A stretch of DNA of 64,000 nucleotides from Microbacterium elymi (GCF_021582895.2 NZ_CP091139.2:558001-622000); one strand, 5' to 3'; shown: positions 33,862-43,560, counted from the first letter of the stretch. Translations and numbers: made by a program. The notes: generated from the sequence alone by a model not told the origin.

Positions 33862-35416
33862 TCAGGCAGGCGTCACGCCCGCGCGGTCGAAGGCGGATGC
33901 CGCGGCCGACGCGGACGCGTCGCGGTCGGCCGCCACCAGCCCGAGCCGGGTGCGCCGATCCAGCAGGTCGTCGACGGTGAGCGCGCCTTCCACCGCGACG
34001 CCCCAGACCAGCTCCTGCGCGGTGACGCCGCGGGCGGCGTCCGGCCCGGCCGCCAGCCCGGCGGCGAACGGCGCCTCGGCACCGTAGCGGCGCACGAACC
34101 GCGCGGGCGCGGTCAGCTCGCCGATCCGAGCGCGCGGCCACGCCCCCACCAGCGGCAGCCGCGCCGTGCGGCACGGCCGGTCGTCGGGATCCTGTGCGAA
34201 CCGGCGGCGCAGCGCGGCATCCACCCCGTCCTGCGCCATCCGGCGATAGGTCGTGAGCTTGCCGCCGACCACCGACAGCACGCCGTCCGCCGACTCGACC
34301 ACCGCGTGCCGACGCGACAGATCGCTGGTCTGCTCGCCCCGGGCCCGTCGGTCAGCAGCGGCCGGAGGCCGGCGAAGGTGCCGATCACGTCGGTGCGGGT
34401 CAGCGGCCGCGCCAGCACGCCGTTGATCGTGGCCAGCAGCATGTCGATCTCGGCATCCGTCGCCGCAGGCACGTCCGGGATCGGACCGGGCGCCGGGACG
34501 TCGGTCAACCCGATGTAGGCACGGCCGTGCGGGGCGGGCACGGTGAACACGAAGCGGCTGGACGAGCCGGGCACCGGGGCGGTCAACGAGACGTCAGAGC
34601 CGCCCAGCCGCGCGGTCTCGACGATCAGATGCGTACCGCGGCTGGGCATCAGGTGCACGTCGGGGTCGATGCCGCCCGCCCACACGCCGACGGCCGAGAC
34701 CACCGCCCGTGCCCGCACGACCAGTTCGTCGCCGCTGAGCTCGTCACGCAGCACGGCGCCGTCGCCGGTCACCCGCTGCGCGCGCGTGCGGGTGAGGACG
34801 GATGCCCCGTACCCGGCCGCGGTGCGTGCGACGGCCACCACCAGGCGGGCGTCGTCGAACAGCTGCCCGTCCCAGCCGAGCACCCCGCCGTGCAGCCCTC
34901 CTGCCGCACGGCGGGCGCGCGCCGCACGAGCTCGGCCGGACCGATCAGGGCCGGGGCGTGCAGCACGCGGCCGGGGGTGCCCGCCACGCGCCGCAGTCCG
35001 TCCCCCAGGCCGTACCCGAGTCCGATATATGCCCCGCGGGCGATATACCCGGATCCGTGCAGCGGCGTCAGCTGTGCGAGCGGACGGGTCAGGTGCGGCG
35101 CGATGCGCGTCATCAGCAGGTGGCGCTCCGCGGCGCTCTCGTAGGCGATGCCGAACTGGCCTGTCGCCAGGTAGCGCAGGCCGCCGTGCACGAGCTTGGA
35201 GCTGAACCGGCTGGTGCCGTACGCGAGGTCGTGCGCCTCCACGAGCACGGTGCGCAGGCCGCGGGATGCCGCATCCAGCGCGATGCCGGCGCCGGTGATG
35301 CCGCCGCCGATCACCAGCACGTCGACCTGCGGACGGTCGCCGAGGACGGCCAGCTCGCGTCGGCGCCGGGCGGCGTTCAGCGCCGTCGGCTGTGGGAACC
35401 GCCCGAGGATCGTCAT
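33862..35416 (-). CDS. glpD: Glycerol-3-phosphate dehydrogenase (FAD)
   Basis: A ~518-residue membrane-associated flavoenzyme oxidising glycerol-3-phosphate to DHAP. FAD motif [20 protein letters not shown]; GlpD signatures [18 protein letters not shown] and [16 protein letters not shown]-terminal helical domain with [17 protein letters not shown]. Two bases are missing: one near 34905 (G run beside GCTGC, corrected [15 protein letters not shown]) and one near 34325 (corrected [12 protein letters not shown]). Its start overlaps the tetR stop (ATGA). It is divergent from the AGPS-like and lipid kinase genes. Confidence 0.93.
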
Positions 35417-36009
35417 CCCGCCCGCCCCGTCCCGGCCCGTCCCAGATCGCCGTGCCCGAGGTAGCCGCCCAGCGCGTCAGCGAGCTCGCGGCGCCAGGCC
35501 GCGGCATCCACCCACTCGGCCACCAGCGGTGCCGACACCACGGCGGACTGGGTGATCAGCAGCACCATCGCCGCCTGTGCGGCGGCGTCCCCTGCCCGCA
35601 CGAATCCGGCCCGCTGCCCGGACTCCAGCCGCCCGCGCACCTCGGCGTGGATCTGCCGCTGGCTGGTGCCGAGCCTCTCGAACGTGTACCGGGCCAGCAG
35701 CTCGGGGTCGCTCTCGCGCAGCCGCGCCAGCAGCGGCATCCGGCGGATGCGGTCGGCGGTGTCCACCAGCATCCCGACCAGGTGCTCCAGATCGGCCGGC
35801 GCTCCCGGCGGCGGCAGAACGGCCACCAGCTCGCGCGTGATCAGAGCGGCCAGGAGTGCGGGCACGTCCGGCCAGTACCGGTAGAGGGTCTGACGCGAGA
35901 CCGCGGCCCGACGGGCGATGTCCGACGCCGTGGTGCGCCGGATGCCGTGCGCCCGCACTTCGTGCAGTGCGGCCTCGAGGATGACCGTCTGGGTATCGGC
36001 GTCGACCAT
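35413..36009 (-). CDS. TetR-family regulator
   Basis: The intact 198-residue regulator has a TetR HTH at about residues 20-50 (TTASDIARRAAVSRQTLYRYW) and a helical ligand domain. It is translationally coupled to glpD. The start at ATG 36009 adjoins a palindrome that also covers the promoter of the divergent operon, so it probably controls both sides. M. tuberculosis Rv2250c lies in the same position relative to glpD1, Rv2251 and Rv2252. The inducer is unknown; a lipid or acyl compound is a guess. Confidence 0.9.
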   Translation of the reverse strand: MVDADTQTVILEAALHEVRAHGIRRTTASDIARRAAVSRQTLYRYWPDVPALLAALITRELVAVLPPPGAPADLEHLVGMLVDTADRIRRMPLLARLRESDPELLARYTFERLGTSQRQIHAEVRGRLESGQRAGFVRAGDAAAQAAMVLLITQSAVVSAPLVAEWVDAAAWRRELADALGGYLGHGDLGRAGTGRAG

Positions 36010-36010
36010 G

Positions 36011-36033
36011 TGACAAATATACGTTCTATGTCA
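36011..36033. promoter_or_regulatory. Candidate TetR operator
   Basis: TGACA and TGTCA arms with a 13-bp AT-rich spacer (AATATACGTTCTA) fill the 34-bp gap between the divergent tetR and flavoprotein genes. The A/T content is unusually high for this genome. Binding by the adjacent TetR protein is inferred. Confidence 0.7.
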
Positions 36034-36043
36034 TACTGTCGCC

Positions 36044-37687
36044 ATGCCCTCGGATGAGGCGACGACGCCTGCCCCGCTCGCCGTTCCCGACCCGCAGCCG
36101 CCCCTGAGGTGGGACGCGTGGGGCGACGGGACGCACGAGACCGCTCTTCCGCCCGGCGCGCGTACCATCGCCCGCGCCCTGCTGCGCGGGAGCCCGCATC
36201 CGGTTCCCCGCGGCGATCCGCCGGTGCTGCCGGCTTCGCGGCTGGGCGCCGACGACCTCGCGGCGCTGCGGACCGCCGCCGACATCACGGTCGACGACGA
36301 GCCGCGCGTGCGGCATCTGGGCGGCAAGAGCAGTCCCGATCTGCCTGCGCCGCCGGCTCGGGATCGTGCAGGCCGCACCCGATGCGGTGGCCCGCCCGCG
36401 CTCGCACGACGAGGTGGCGGCGCTGCTGGCCGTGTGCGATGCCCGCCGCATCGCCGTCGTGCCGTTCGGCGGCGGGACCTCGGTGGTGGGCGGAGTCGAG
36501 CCGGACGGCGGGACGGATGCCGCGACCGGCCGCCGACGCCCGGTGGTCGCCGTCGACCTCGCCCGCACCGCCGCCCTGCTCGTGCTGGACGAGATGTCGC
36601 TGCTGGCCACGTTCGGCGCCGGCACCACCGGCCCGCAGGCCGAGCAGCTCCTCGCCGCGCATGGGCTCACCCTCGGGCACTTCCCGCAGAGCTTCGAATT
36701 CGCCTCGCTCGGCGGGTATGCCTGCGACCCGCTCCAGCGGGCAGGCCTCGCGCGGGTACGGCCGGTTCGACGACCTGGTGCACCGGCTTGCGGGTGGCCG
36801 CCCCGGCCGGCGAGCTCGACCTCGGGCGCGCCCCGCGCAGCGCCGCCGGGCCCGATCTGCGCGAGCTGCTGCTGGGCTCGGAGGGCGCGTTCGGCGTGAT
36901 CACCGAGGTCACCGTCCAGGTGCGGCCGCGCCCGGCGGCGACCGGCTACGGGGCCTGGACCTTCCCGGATTTCGCCTCCGGCGCCGAGGCGATCCGCGCG
37001 CTCACCCAGCGCGGCATCCGTCCCACCGTCATCCGGCTCTCTGATGCGGCCGAGACGCGGGTGAACGCCACCCTCGGCGGGCATCTCACCCGCCTGCGCG
37101 GCTGCCTGGCCGTGGCCACGTTCGAGGCCGAGACCGAGACGGATGCCGCAGCCGCCCGTCTGCGCACGGCCGAGATCTGCGCGGCGCACGGGGGACGCGA
37201 CCGCGGCGACGATCCGGCTCACTCCTGGGAGCGCGGGCGGTTCTCCTCCCCCGGGCTGCGGGACGCGCTGATGGACATCGGCGTGCTCGCCGAGACGCTC
37301 GAGACCGCCACCACCTGGGCCGGCCTGCCGACACTCAAGGACGCGGTCACGACGGCATTGGACGCCGCACTGTCCCGGCCGATCGTGATGTGCCACATCT
37401 CGCACGTCTACCCGGCCGGCGCGTCGCTGTACTTCACGGTCGTGGCCGCGCTCGGGCCGGATCCGCTGGGCCAGTGGCAGCGGGCCAAGGATGCGGCATC
37501 CCGCGCCATCGAGGACGCCGGCGGCACCATCACCCATCACCACGCCGTGGGGCGCGATCACCGCCCCTACCTGGTCGACGAGATCGGACCGCTCGGTGTG
37601 GACCTGCTGCGCGCCGCCAAGCGCACGCTCGATCCGCACGGGATCATGAATCCCGGCGTGCTGGTGGCCGCGGACGGCGACGCATGA
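36044..37687 (+). CDS. FAD-binding oxidase, alkylglycerone-phosphate-synthase-like (Rv2251 type)
   Basis: A ~546-residue VAO-fold flavoprotein. FAD motif VVPFGGGTSVVGGVEPDGG; ASLGGYAATRSSGQASRGYG and ELLLGSEGAFGVITEVT are typical of AGPS/D-lactate dehydrogenase relatives; the C-terminus has HHHAVGRDHRPYL and NPGVLV. Three extra bases at GCCTGC 36343-36348, GCCTGC 36720-36725 and GCTTGC 36786-36791 add up to one codon. The frame therefore looks continuous while about 130-150 residues around the FAD site are garbled. With glpD and the kinase it suggests glycerol(ipid) metabolism. Confidence 0.85.
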   Translation: MPSDEATTPAPLAVPDPQPPLRWDAWGDGTHETALPPGARTIARALLRGSPHPVPRGDPPVLPASRLGADDLAALRTAADITVDDEPRVRHLGGKSSPDLPAPPARDRAGRTRCGGPPALARRGGGAAGRVRCPPHRRRAVRRRDLGGGRSRAGRRDGCRDRPPTPGGRRRPRPHRRPARAGRDVAAGHVRRRHHRPAGRAAPRRAWAHPRALPAELRIRLARRVCLRPAPAGRPRAGTAGSTTWCTGLRVAAPAGELDLGRAPRSAAGPDLRELLLGSEGAFGVITEVTVQVRPRPAATGYGAWTFPDFASGAEAIRALTQRGIRPTVIRLSDAAETRVNATLGGHLTRLRGCLAVATFEAETETDAAAARLRTAEICAAHGGRDRGDDPAHSWERGRFSSPGLRDALMDIGVLAETLETATTWAGLPTLKDAVTTALDAALSRPIVMCHISHVYPAGASLYFTVVAALGPDPLGQWQRAKDAASRAIEDAGGTITHHHAVGRDHRPYLVDEIGPLGVDLLRAAKRTLDPHGIMNPGVLVAADGDA

Positions 37688-38580
37688 CGGTCGCCCTCCT
37701 GCTGAACCCGGCCGCCCGGGCCGGCACGGCATCCGATGCGGCGGTGCGCGCCGCGGCACGGCTGCGGGCGCGCGGGGTGGCGGTGTCGATGGTCGCCGGC
37801 GGCTCGGCGGCCGAATCGACGGCGCTCCTGCGGATCGCCATCGACGCCGGCGCCGACGCGGTGCTGGTGGCCGGTGGGGACGGCACGGTCGCGCTCGCAC
37901 TGCCCGAGCTGGCCGGCAGCGGCATCCCGCTGGGGATCCTGCCCATCGGCACCGGCAACGACTTCGCCGGCGCCCTCGGCCTGGCCGAGGGGGACGTGGA
38001 TGCCGCGGTCGACGCCGTCGTCGCGGGCCGCACGCGCACGATCGATCTCGCCCGGATCACCCGCGCCGACGGGCAGCACGCTGTTCGGCACCGTGCTGGC
38101 CAGCGGCCTGGACTCGCGGGTCAACGACCGCGCGAACCGGATGCGATGGCCCCGCGGCTCGTCCCGCTACAACATCGCCCTGCTGATCGAGTTCCTCACG
38201 CTGCGCGGACTCCCGTTCGCGCTCGAACTCGAAAAGGCCGACGGCACCGTGACCCGCCTCGACCAGGATCTGGTGCTCGTGGCGATCGGCAACGGGCCGA
38301 GCTACGGCGGCGGCATCCCGATCTGCCCGGACGCCGACCTCGCCGACGGCCTGCTCGAGGTGACCGTGGTCCACCCCGCCGGGCGCCTGCATCTGCTGCG
38401 CCTGCTGCCGCGGGTCTATCGCGGCACGCACACCGCGCTCGACGAGGTGTCGACGTACCGGGTGCGCAGCATCCGGCTGGACTCCCCGGCGTGACGGCGT
38501 ACGCCGACGGCGATCCGGTCGGGCCGCTCCCGGTGCGGGTGGATGCCGTCCCCGGCGCGCTGCGGGTGTTCACCACCTGA
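37684..38580 (+). CDS. Diacylglycerol/lipid kinase
   Basis: A 298-residue DAG-kinase-family enzyme that phosphorylates a lipid with ATP. Nucleotide motif VLVAGGDGTVALAL and ILPIGTGNDFAGALGLA; later VAIGNGPSYGGGIPICP with DADLADGLLEVTVVHP. An inserted G near 38074 (beside GCAGC) and a missing C near 38488 offset each other; corrected parts read ADGSTLFGTVLASGLDS and LDSPGVTAYADGDPVG. It overlaps the flavoprotein stop by 4 bp. The homologue in the same cluster of M. tuberculosis is Rv2252. Confidence 0.9.
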   Translation: MTVALLLNPAARAGTASDAAVRAAARLRARGVAVSMVAGGSAAESTALLRIAIDAGADAVLVAGGDGTVALALPELAGSGIPLGILPIGTGNDFAGALGLAEGDVDAAVDAVVAGRTRTIDLARITRADGQHAVRHRAGQRPGLAGQRPREPDAMAPRLVPLQHRPADRVPHAARTPVRARTRKGRRHRDPPRPGSGARGDRQRAELRRRHPDLPGRRPRRRPARGDRGPPRRAPASAAPAAAGLSRHAHRARRGVDVPGAQHPAGLPGVTAYADGDPVGPLPVRVDAVPGALRVFTT

Positions 38581-38622
38581 CGGCGCGGGCACGACGTGAC
38601 GTCGAACCGCCGGAGTGCAGAC

Positions 38623-38865
38623 TCAGTGGGTGGCCTGCACCTCGCGCAGCCGCGACAGCACCTGCTCGCGCAGCTGCTCGGGTGCCGCCTCGGCGCACGA
38701 ACGCGCCACCACCTCGGTGAGCGTGCGCGAGACGAGCGCCTCGTCGCGGCATCCCGGGCAGGTCTCCAGGTGGTCCCGGATGTCCGTCGCGGCGGTGCCT
38801 GCACACCTCGTTGCGGAGGTACTCCTCGAGGTCCTTCCTGGCCTTCTCGAGCCGCAGTCCGTCAT
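38623..38865 (-). CDS. rsrA: Mycothiol-system anti-sigma factor RsrA
   Basis: An 80-residue zinc anti-sigma factor. The thiol switch is EVC, then [14 protein letters not shown] (HX3CX2C). It holds the sigma factor until disulfide stress releases it. Two indels disturb the N-terminal half. A base is missing next to the start (near 38857; corrected start [17 protein letters not shown]). An extra base lies at GCCTGC 38797-38802 (corrected [13 protein letters not shown]). ATG 38865 overlaps the sigma-factor stop, giving translational coupling and balanced amounts. Confidence 0.9.
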   Translation of the reverse strand: MTDCGSRRPGRTSRSTSATRCAGTAATDIRDHLETCPGCRDEALVSRTLTEVVARSCAEAAPEQLREQVLSRLREVQATH

Positions 38866-39512
38866 TTCTTGCTCCCTGTTGCGGTGATCCCGCGTTCCTG
38901 TGCGTATTCGGCGAGCAGTTCACGAAGCAGGCGTCTGCCACGGTGCAGACGGCTCATGACCGTGCCGATCGGGGTCTTCATGATGTCGGCGATTTCCTGG
39001 TAGGCGAAGCCCTCGACGTCGGCGAGGTACACCGCCATCCGGAAATCCTCGGGGATCGACTGCAGCGCGTCCTTGACGACGCTGGCCGGCATGTGGTCGA
39101 TGGCCTCAGCCTCGGCCGAGCGGGTGGTCCGCGCGGTCGTCGACTCCGCCCCGCCCAGCTGCCAGTCCTCGAGCTCGTCGATCGGGCTCTGGTACGGCTC
39201 GCGCTGCTTCTTGCGATACGTGTTGATGTAGGTGTTGGTGAGGATGCGGTACAGCCAGGCCTTCAGGTTCGTGCCCTGGGTGAATGTCTTCCAGGAGGCG
39301 AACGCCTTGACGAACGTCTCCTGCACCAGGTCGGCGGCATCCGCCGGATTGCGCGTCATGCGCATGGCCGCCGCATACAGCGGGTCCATGAAGGGGAGGG
39401 CCTGCTCCTCGAACTGGGTGCGCGCGTCTGAGGCGGCCTGTGACTGGTCCATCGCGGGCAAGTCTACGTGTGCGATCTCCGGCGCGATAGCGCGCTCCAG
39501 GGTGGCGATCAT
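38862..39512 (-). CDS. sigR: ECF sigma factor SigR/SigH
   Basis: The 216-residue, intact ECF sigma factor shows region 2 ([38 protein letters not shown]) and region 4 ([38 protein letters not shown]). It responds to thiol oxidation through RsrA. ATG 39512 is taken as start, with GAGAGGAG upstream; a later Met is possible. A promoter of its own recognition type lies 31-58 bp upstream, inside the start of aroA on the other strand. Confidence 0.93.
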   Translation of the reverse strand: MIATLERAIAPEIAHVDLPAMDQSQAASDARTQFEEQALPFMDPLYAAAMRMTRNPADAADLVQETFVKAFASWKTFTQGTNLKAWLYRILTNTYINTYRKKQREPYQSPIDELEDWQLGGAESTTARTTRSAEAEAIDHMPASVVKDALQSIPEDFRMAVYLADVEGFAYQEIADIMKTPIGTVMSRLHRGRRLLRELLAEYAQERGITATGSKK

Positions 39513-39542
39513 CCGGCTCCTCTCGGGGGTTCGTTAGGGTAG

Positions 39543-39570
39543 AACCCGATGACCGACCTCCGGTATTCCC
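39543..39570 (-). promoter_or_regulatory. SigR/SigH-type autoregulatory promoter
   Basis: On the minus strand GGGAATA, 17 bp, then GGTT matches the SigR/SigH consensus (GGGAAYA-N16/17-cGTT). It reads towards sigR, with the start codon 31 bp beyond the GGTT. It overlaps the first codons of aroA, so strong firing could affect aroA expression. Confidence 0.75.
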
Positions 39571-40908
39571 CCGACACGTCCGGGCCCGCGCCGACCCCGG
39601 ACGCGCCCTGGTGCGCGCCGCAGGCCCCCGGCCCGCTGGATGCCACCGTCAGTATCCCCGGCTCCAAGTCGCTGACCAATCGCGAGCTGGTGCTTTCCGC
39701 CCTGGCGGACGGCCCGAGCCGGCTGCGGGCACCGCTGCACTCGGATGACTCGGCCCGCATGATCGAGGCGCTGCGCGCCCTCGGCGTGGACATCGTCGCC
39801 GAACCCGGCGACGGCGAGTTCGGCGACGACCTGGTGATCACCCCGGTCACGCCGTTCCGCGGCACCGGCACGCTGGACTGCGGTCAGGCCGGCACCGTGA
39901 TGCGCTTCGTCGCGCCGCTGGCGGGACTCGTGGCCGGCGACATCGAACTCACCGCCGATGCCAGTGCGCTGCACCGGCCGATGGGCGCGATGATCAAGGC
40001 GCTGCGCGATCTGGGCGTGGACATCGACGACGGCGGGCACTGGGCGCTGCCGTTCACGGTCCGCGGGCGCGGGCAGATCCGCGGCGGCGAGGTGACGATC
40101 GACGCGAGCGCATCCAGCCAGTTCGTCTCGGGCCTGCTGCTGGCGGCCACCCGGTTCGACGTCGGACTGCACCTCGTGCACGAGGGTGCCCGACTGCCCA
40201 GCATCCCCCACATCGACATGACCATCGAGGCCCTGGGCCGACGCGGCGTGCTGGTGGAGCGGCCCAGCCCCACCGAGTGGGTCGTCCCCGCCGGATCGAT
40301 CCGGGGCAAGGACCTCCACGTCGAGCCCGACCTGTCCAATGCCGCGCCGTTCCTCGCGGCGGCCATGGCCGTCGGCGGACGTGTGTCGGTGTCGGGGTGG
40401 CCCGCGCATTCGACGCAAGCCGGGGGCCATGCTCCCCGACATCCTCTCGCTCATGGGAGCGCGCACCCATCGCCGCGGCGGGGCGCTGCATGTCACGGCC
40501 GGCGAGCGCATCGCCGGCGTCGTCATCGACCTGTCGGCGGCCGGCGAGCTGGCCCCGACGCTGGTCGGGCTGGCCGCGCTGGCCGATGCGCCGACGACGA
40601 TCCACGGCATCGGCCACATCCGGCAGCACGAGACCGACCGCCTGGCGGCCCTGGTGACGAACCTGCGGGCGCTCGGCGGCGAGGCCGACGAGCTCGAGGA
40701 CGGCATCCGCATCGTGCCGCGGCCGCTGCACGGCGGGCTGTGGAAGGCCCACCACGACCACCGGATCGCCACCACCGGCGCCCTGATCGGCCTGGTCGTG
40801 CCCGGGGTGGAGGTCGACGACATCGGCACCACCGCCAAGACCATGCCGCAGTTCCCGCAGCTGTGGGCGCGGATGCTGGGCGACGAGTCGGGGGAATCCG
40901 CGGCATAG
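39549..40908 (+). CDS. aroA: 5-enolpyruvylshikimate-3-phosphate synthase
   Basis: A 452-residue shikimate-pathway enzyme. N-terminal SIPGSKSLTNRELVLSALAD; DCGQAGTVMRFVAPLAG; Ser-rich SASSQFVSGLLLAA; C-terminal HRIATTGALIGL. The frame breaks at an extra base in GCAAGC 40415-40420; corrected it reads AHSTQPGAMLPDILSLMG. As aroA is normally essential on minimal medium, this break is strong evidence for a sequence error. It is divergent from sigR and 13 bp upstream of rsgA, the same order as in M. tuberculosis. Confidence 0.95.
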
Positions 40909-40921
40909 CCGCGCAGGCGCG

Positions 40922-41970
40922 ATGAGCTGGCTCGACGGCGACGACGAGGACGAGGACGACGACGAGGAGTTCGACGAGTCGGATGTCCGCGTCCGCCCGA
41001 ACCCGAAGGCGAACCGGCCGCGCACCAAGCGCCGGCCCGAGCACGCCGACGCGATCACCGGCCAGGTCTGGGGGGTCGACCGCGGGCGATATCACGTGCT
41101 GGTCGAGGAGGACACGCCCACCGAGCACACGGTGCTGGCCAGTCGCGCGCGCGAACTGCGCAAGCAGCCCATCGTGACCGGCGACCGCGTGCGGCTGGTC
41201 GGCGACACGTCCGGCGACGAGGGGACGCTCGCGCGCATCGTCCGGATCGAGCCGCGCCGGACGCTCGCCGACGCAACGCCGACGACACCGATCAGGTCGA
41301 GCGGATCGTGGTGGCCAACGCCGACCAGATGCTGGTCGTGGTGGCCGCCGCCGACCCGGAGCCGCGCGAGCGGCTCGTCGACCGCTACCTGATCGCGGCG
41401 CTGGATGCCGGCATCCGCCCTCTTCTCGTGGTGACCAAGACCGATCTGGCCGACCCGACCGAGTTCCTGCGCCATTTCGAGGGCATCGACCTGACCGTCT
41501 TCCGGAGCCGGCGCGACCACATGCCGGCCGACGAGATCGGCGCGGCGCTGGTCGGGCACGCCACCGTGTTCGTCGGGCACTCCGGCGTCGGCAAGTCGAC
41601 GCTGGTCAACGCCCTCGTGCCGGAGGCCCGGCGTGCGACCGGGCACGTGAACGAGGTCACCGGGCGCGGGCGCCACACCTCGAGCTCGACGGTGTCGCTG
41701 CGGTATCGCGGGCCGGCGGGCGCCGGCTGGGTGATCGACACGCCGGGGGTGCGCTCGTTCGGCCTCGGGCACGTGAACCCCGACCACATCCTCGACGCGT
41801 TCACCGATCTCGCCGAGGCGGCGAAGGAATGCCCGCGCGGGTGCACGCACCTGCCGGACGCGCCCGATTGCGCCATCATCGAGGCGGTGGAGTCGGGGCG
41901 CCTCGGCCCGACGGCCCCCGGCCGGCTCGACTCCCTGCAGCGCCTCCTCGTCACGTTCGCCGATCGCTGA
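40922..41970 (+). CDS. rsgA: Ribosome small-subunit GTPase RsgA
   Basis: A 349-residue circularly permuted GTPase for 30S maturation. After an acidic N-terminus and OB-fold domain, G4 (LLVVTKTDL) comes before G1 (VFVGHSGVGKSTLVNAL) and G3 (WVIDTPGVRSFGL). The zinc knuckle CPRGCTHLPDAPDC is C-terminal. A missing base near 41268 (GCTGC read as GCTC) breaks the frame; corrected it reads RRTLRRRNADDTDQVERIVV. It probably shares a transcript with aroA. A 20-bp repeat array begins 21 bp after the stop. Confidence 0.94.
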
Positions 41971-41990
41971 CCCCCTCCCCTCACTCCCCC

Positions 41991-42372
41991 TCCGTTCGCC
42001 GAGGTTGTCCTCCGTCCGCCGAGATTGTCCTCCGTTCGCCGAGGTTGTCCTCCGTCCGCCGAGATTGTCCTCCGTTCGCCGAGGTTGTCCTCCGTCCGCC
42101 GAGGTTGTCCCGGACCCGGAGCACAACCTCGCGAGACCGAGCACAACCTCGCGAGACCGAGCACAACCTCGCGAGACCGAAGACAACCTCGCGAGACCGA
42201 AGACAACCTCGCGAGACCAAGCGCAACCTCGCGAGACCGAGCACAACCTCGCGAGACCGAAGACAACCTCGCGGGACCGAGCACAACCTCGCGAGACCGA
42301 AGACAACCTCGCGGGACCGAAGACAACCTCGCGGGACCGAAGACAACCTCGCGGGACCGAAGACAACCTCGG
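41991..42372. repeat. Opposed 20-bp tandem repeat arrays
   Basis: Six 20-bp units (TCCGTTCGCCGAGGTTGTCC and a variant, 41991-42110) are followed by a 10-bp centre. Twelve full units plus a partial one then run from 42121 to 42372 (type GCACAACCTCGCGAGACCGA). The two unit types share ACAACCTCG as reverse complements, so the array is a large inverted repeat. Eight right-hand units contain the palindrome CTCGCGAG; four have CTCGCGGG. It fills the 438-bp gap between rsgA and bcp, and I support no gene in it. Confidence 0.95.
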
Positions 42373-42408
42373 CGGGAGGCGGAGGCGGGGCGGCCGTAGG
42401 CTGGGGGT

Positions 42409-42877
42409 ATGGCACAGCTGAATCCCGGAGACCCCGCGCCCGACTTCACCCTCCCCGATCAGGATGGGAACCCGGTGTCGCTGCACGAGCCTGCGCGGGC
42501 AGAAGGTCATCGTCTACTTCTACCCCGCGGCGATGACGCCCGGCTGCACCACCGAGGCGTGCGACTTCCGCGACAGCATCGGCTCGCTCGAGGGCGCCGG
42601 CTACACCGTGCTCGGCATCTCGCGCGACACCGAGGAGAAGCTGCGCGAGTTCCGCGAGCGCGACGGCCTCACCTTCCCGCTGCTCAGCGACCCCGACCAC
42701 GCCGTGCACGACGCGTACGGCGCGTGGGGCAAGAAGATGAACTACGGCAAGGAGATCGAAGGCGTCCTGCGCTCGACATTCGTGATGGATGCCGAGGGCA
42801 CGATCACGCTGGCTCAGTACAACGTGAAGGCCACCGGCCACGTCGCCCGCCTGCGCGCGGCGCTCGGCGTCGACTGA
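42409..42877 (+). CDS. bcp: Thioredoxin-dependent thiol peroxidase (BCP/PrxQ type)
   Basis: The 155-residue peroxiredoxin starts MAQLNPGDPAPDFTLPDQDG. Its peroxidatic and resolving Cys pair is in AAMTPGCTTEACDFRD (C-x4-C), the atypical two-Cys BCP pattern. It reduces hydroperoxides in the cytoplasm. One extra base at GCCTGC 42489-42494 breaks the N-terminal part; corrected it reads VSLHELRGQKVIVYFYP. It lies directly downstream of the repeat array, so array structure could affect its transcription. Confidence 0.93.
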
Positions 42878-42905
42878 ACCGAGCCCACGGCCCCGCGTCG
42901 AGCAG

Positions 42906-43308
42906 TCAGCGGCGCCCGTCCTCGTCGCGCTTGCGATCGATCCCCGCGCGGCGCACCTCGAGGATCAGCGGCACCAGCCCCGCGACACCGACGACGGCCA
43001 GCCCGAGCCCGATGAGCGGGTGGGCGTAGGCGCCGGTGACCGCGCCCAGAGCGACGGCCAGGACGAGCAAGCTGCGCGACGATCCCGCCGCTGCGTCCCC
43101 AGGAGATGTCGCGCGCGGTGCCGACGGCGAACGCAGCGACGGCGGCCGCGCCGATGACTGTCAGCACGATCAGCGCGATCCCGCTCACGGCCGAGCCGGC
43201 ATCGCCCGACATCAGCTCCAGCACCTGCCAGCCCGCCACGATCAGCAGGCCGAGCGCCTCCAGCGCCAGGACGATCGTCGCGATCCGCGCCGACGCGTTG
43301 GTTCGCAT
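42906..43308 (-). CDS. Small four-helix membrane protein, unknown function
   Basis: The 133-residue product has about four hydrophobic helices (IATIVLALEALGLLIVAGWQ, ALIVLTVIGAAAVAAFAVG, LVLAVALGAVTGAYAHPLIG, GLAVVGVAGLVPLILEV) and a basic/acidic C-tail (RKRDEDGRR). The break at GCAAGC 43067-43072 is corrected to GGIVAQLLVLAVALG. No catalytic motif is present. It is encoded opposite to bcp and divergent from whiB1. Similar uncharacterised membrane proteins are common in actinobacteria. Confidence 0.72.
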
Positions 43309-43414
43309 CCTCTGGTCTTCCTTCCGTCCGTGCCGCGGCAGCCCGCGCACTCGGCGAACTGCTAGCTTCCGGCGGGGAAGTCGTCAGAAAAAACCTTGAT
43401 TCGGCCGCAGGGCT

Positions 43415-43431
43415 GTGAAAGCATTGTTCAC
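43415..43431. promoter_or_regulatory. Inverted repeat upstream of whiB1
   Basis: GTGAA-N7-TTCAC lies about 130 bp before whiB1. The spacing does not fit the classical CRP site (TGTGA-N6-TCACA), though CRP is known to control whiB1 in mycobacteria. The binding protein is therefore open. Confidence 0.35.
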
Positions 43432-43560
43432 GTTGTGTGCTCCCACAGCGGCGTGGGGCGAGCACCGAGCTCGCACAGCTTCCAGGCTAGCGGAACCCGA
43501 ATTCGCCCTGGATCGCGACCCGACACGACCAGACATCCCTCAGTCAAGGAGCACCCTGCA

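Noticed and set aside
41991..42372. CRISPR array
   Set aside because: Units follow each other directly with a strict 20-bp period and no spacers; no cas genes are nearby.
41092..42536. Long open frames through the 20-bp array on both strands
   Set aside because: They only translate the repeat and flanking antisense DNA; no start signal or family similarity.
43415..43431. Classical CRP site for whiB1
   Set aside because: The arm spacing (GTGAA-N7-TTCAC) differs from TGTGA-N6-TCACA, so it is listed only as an inverted repeat.
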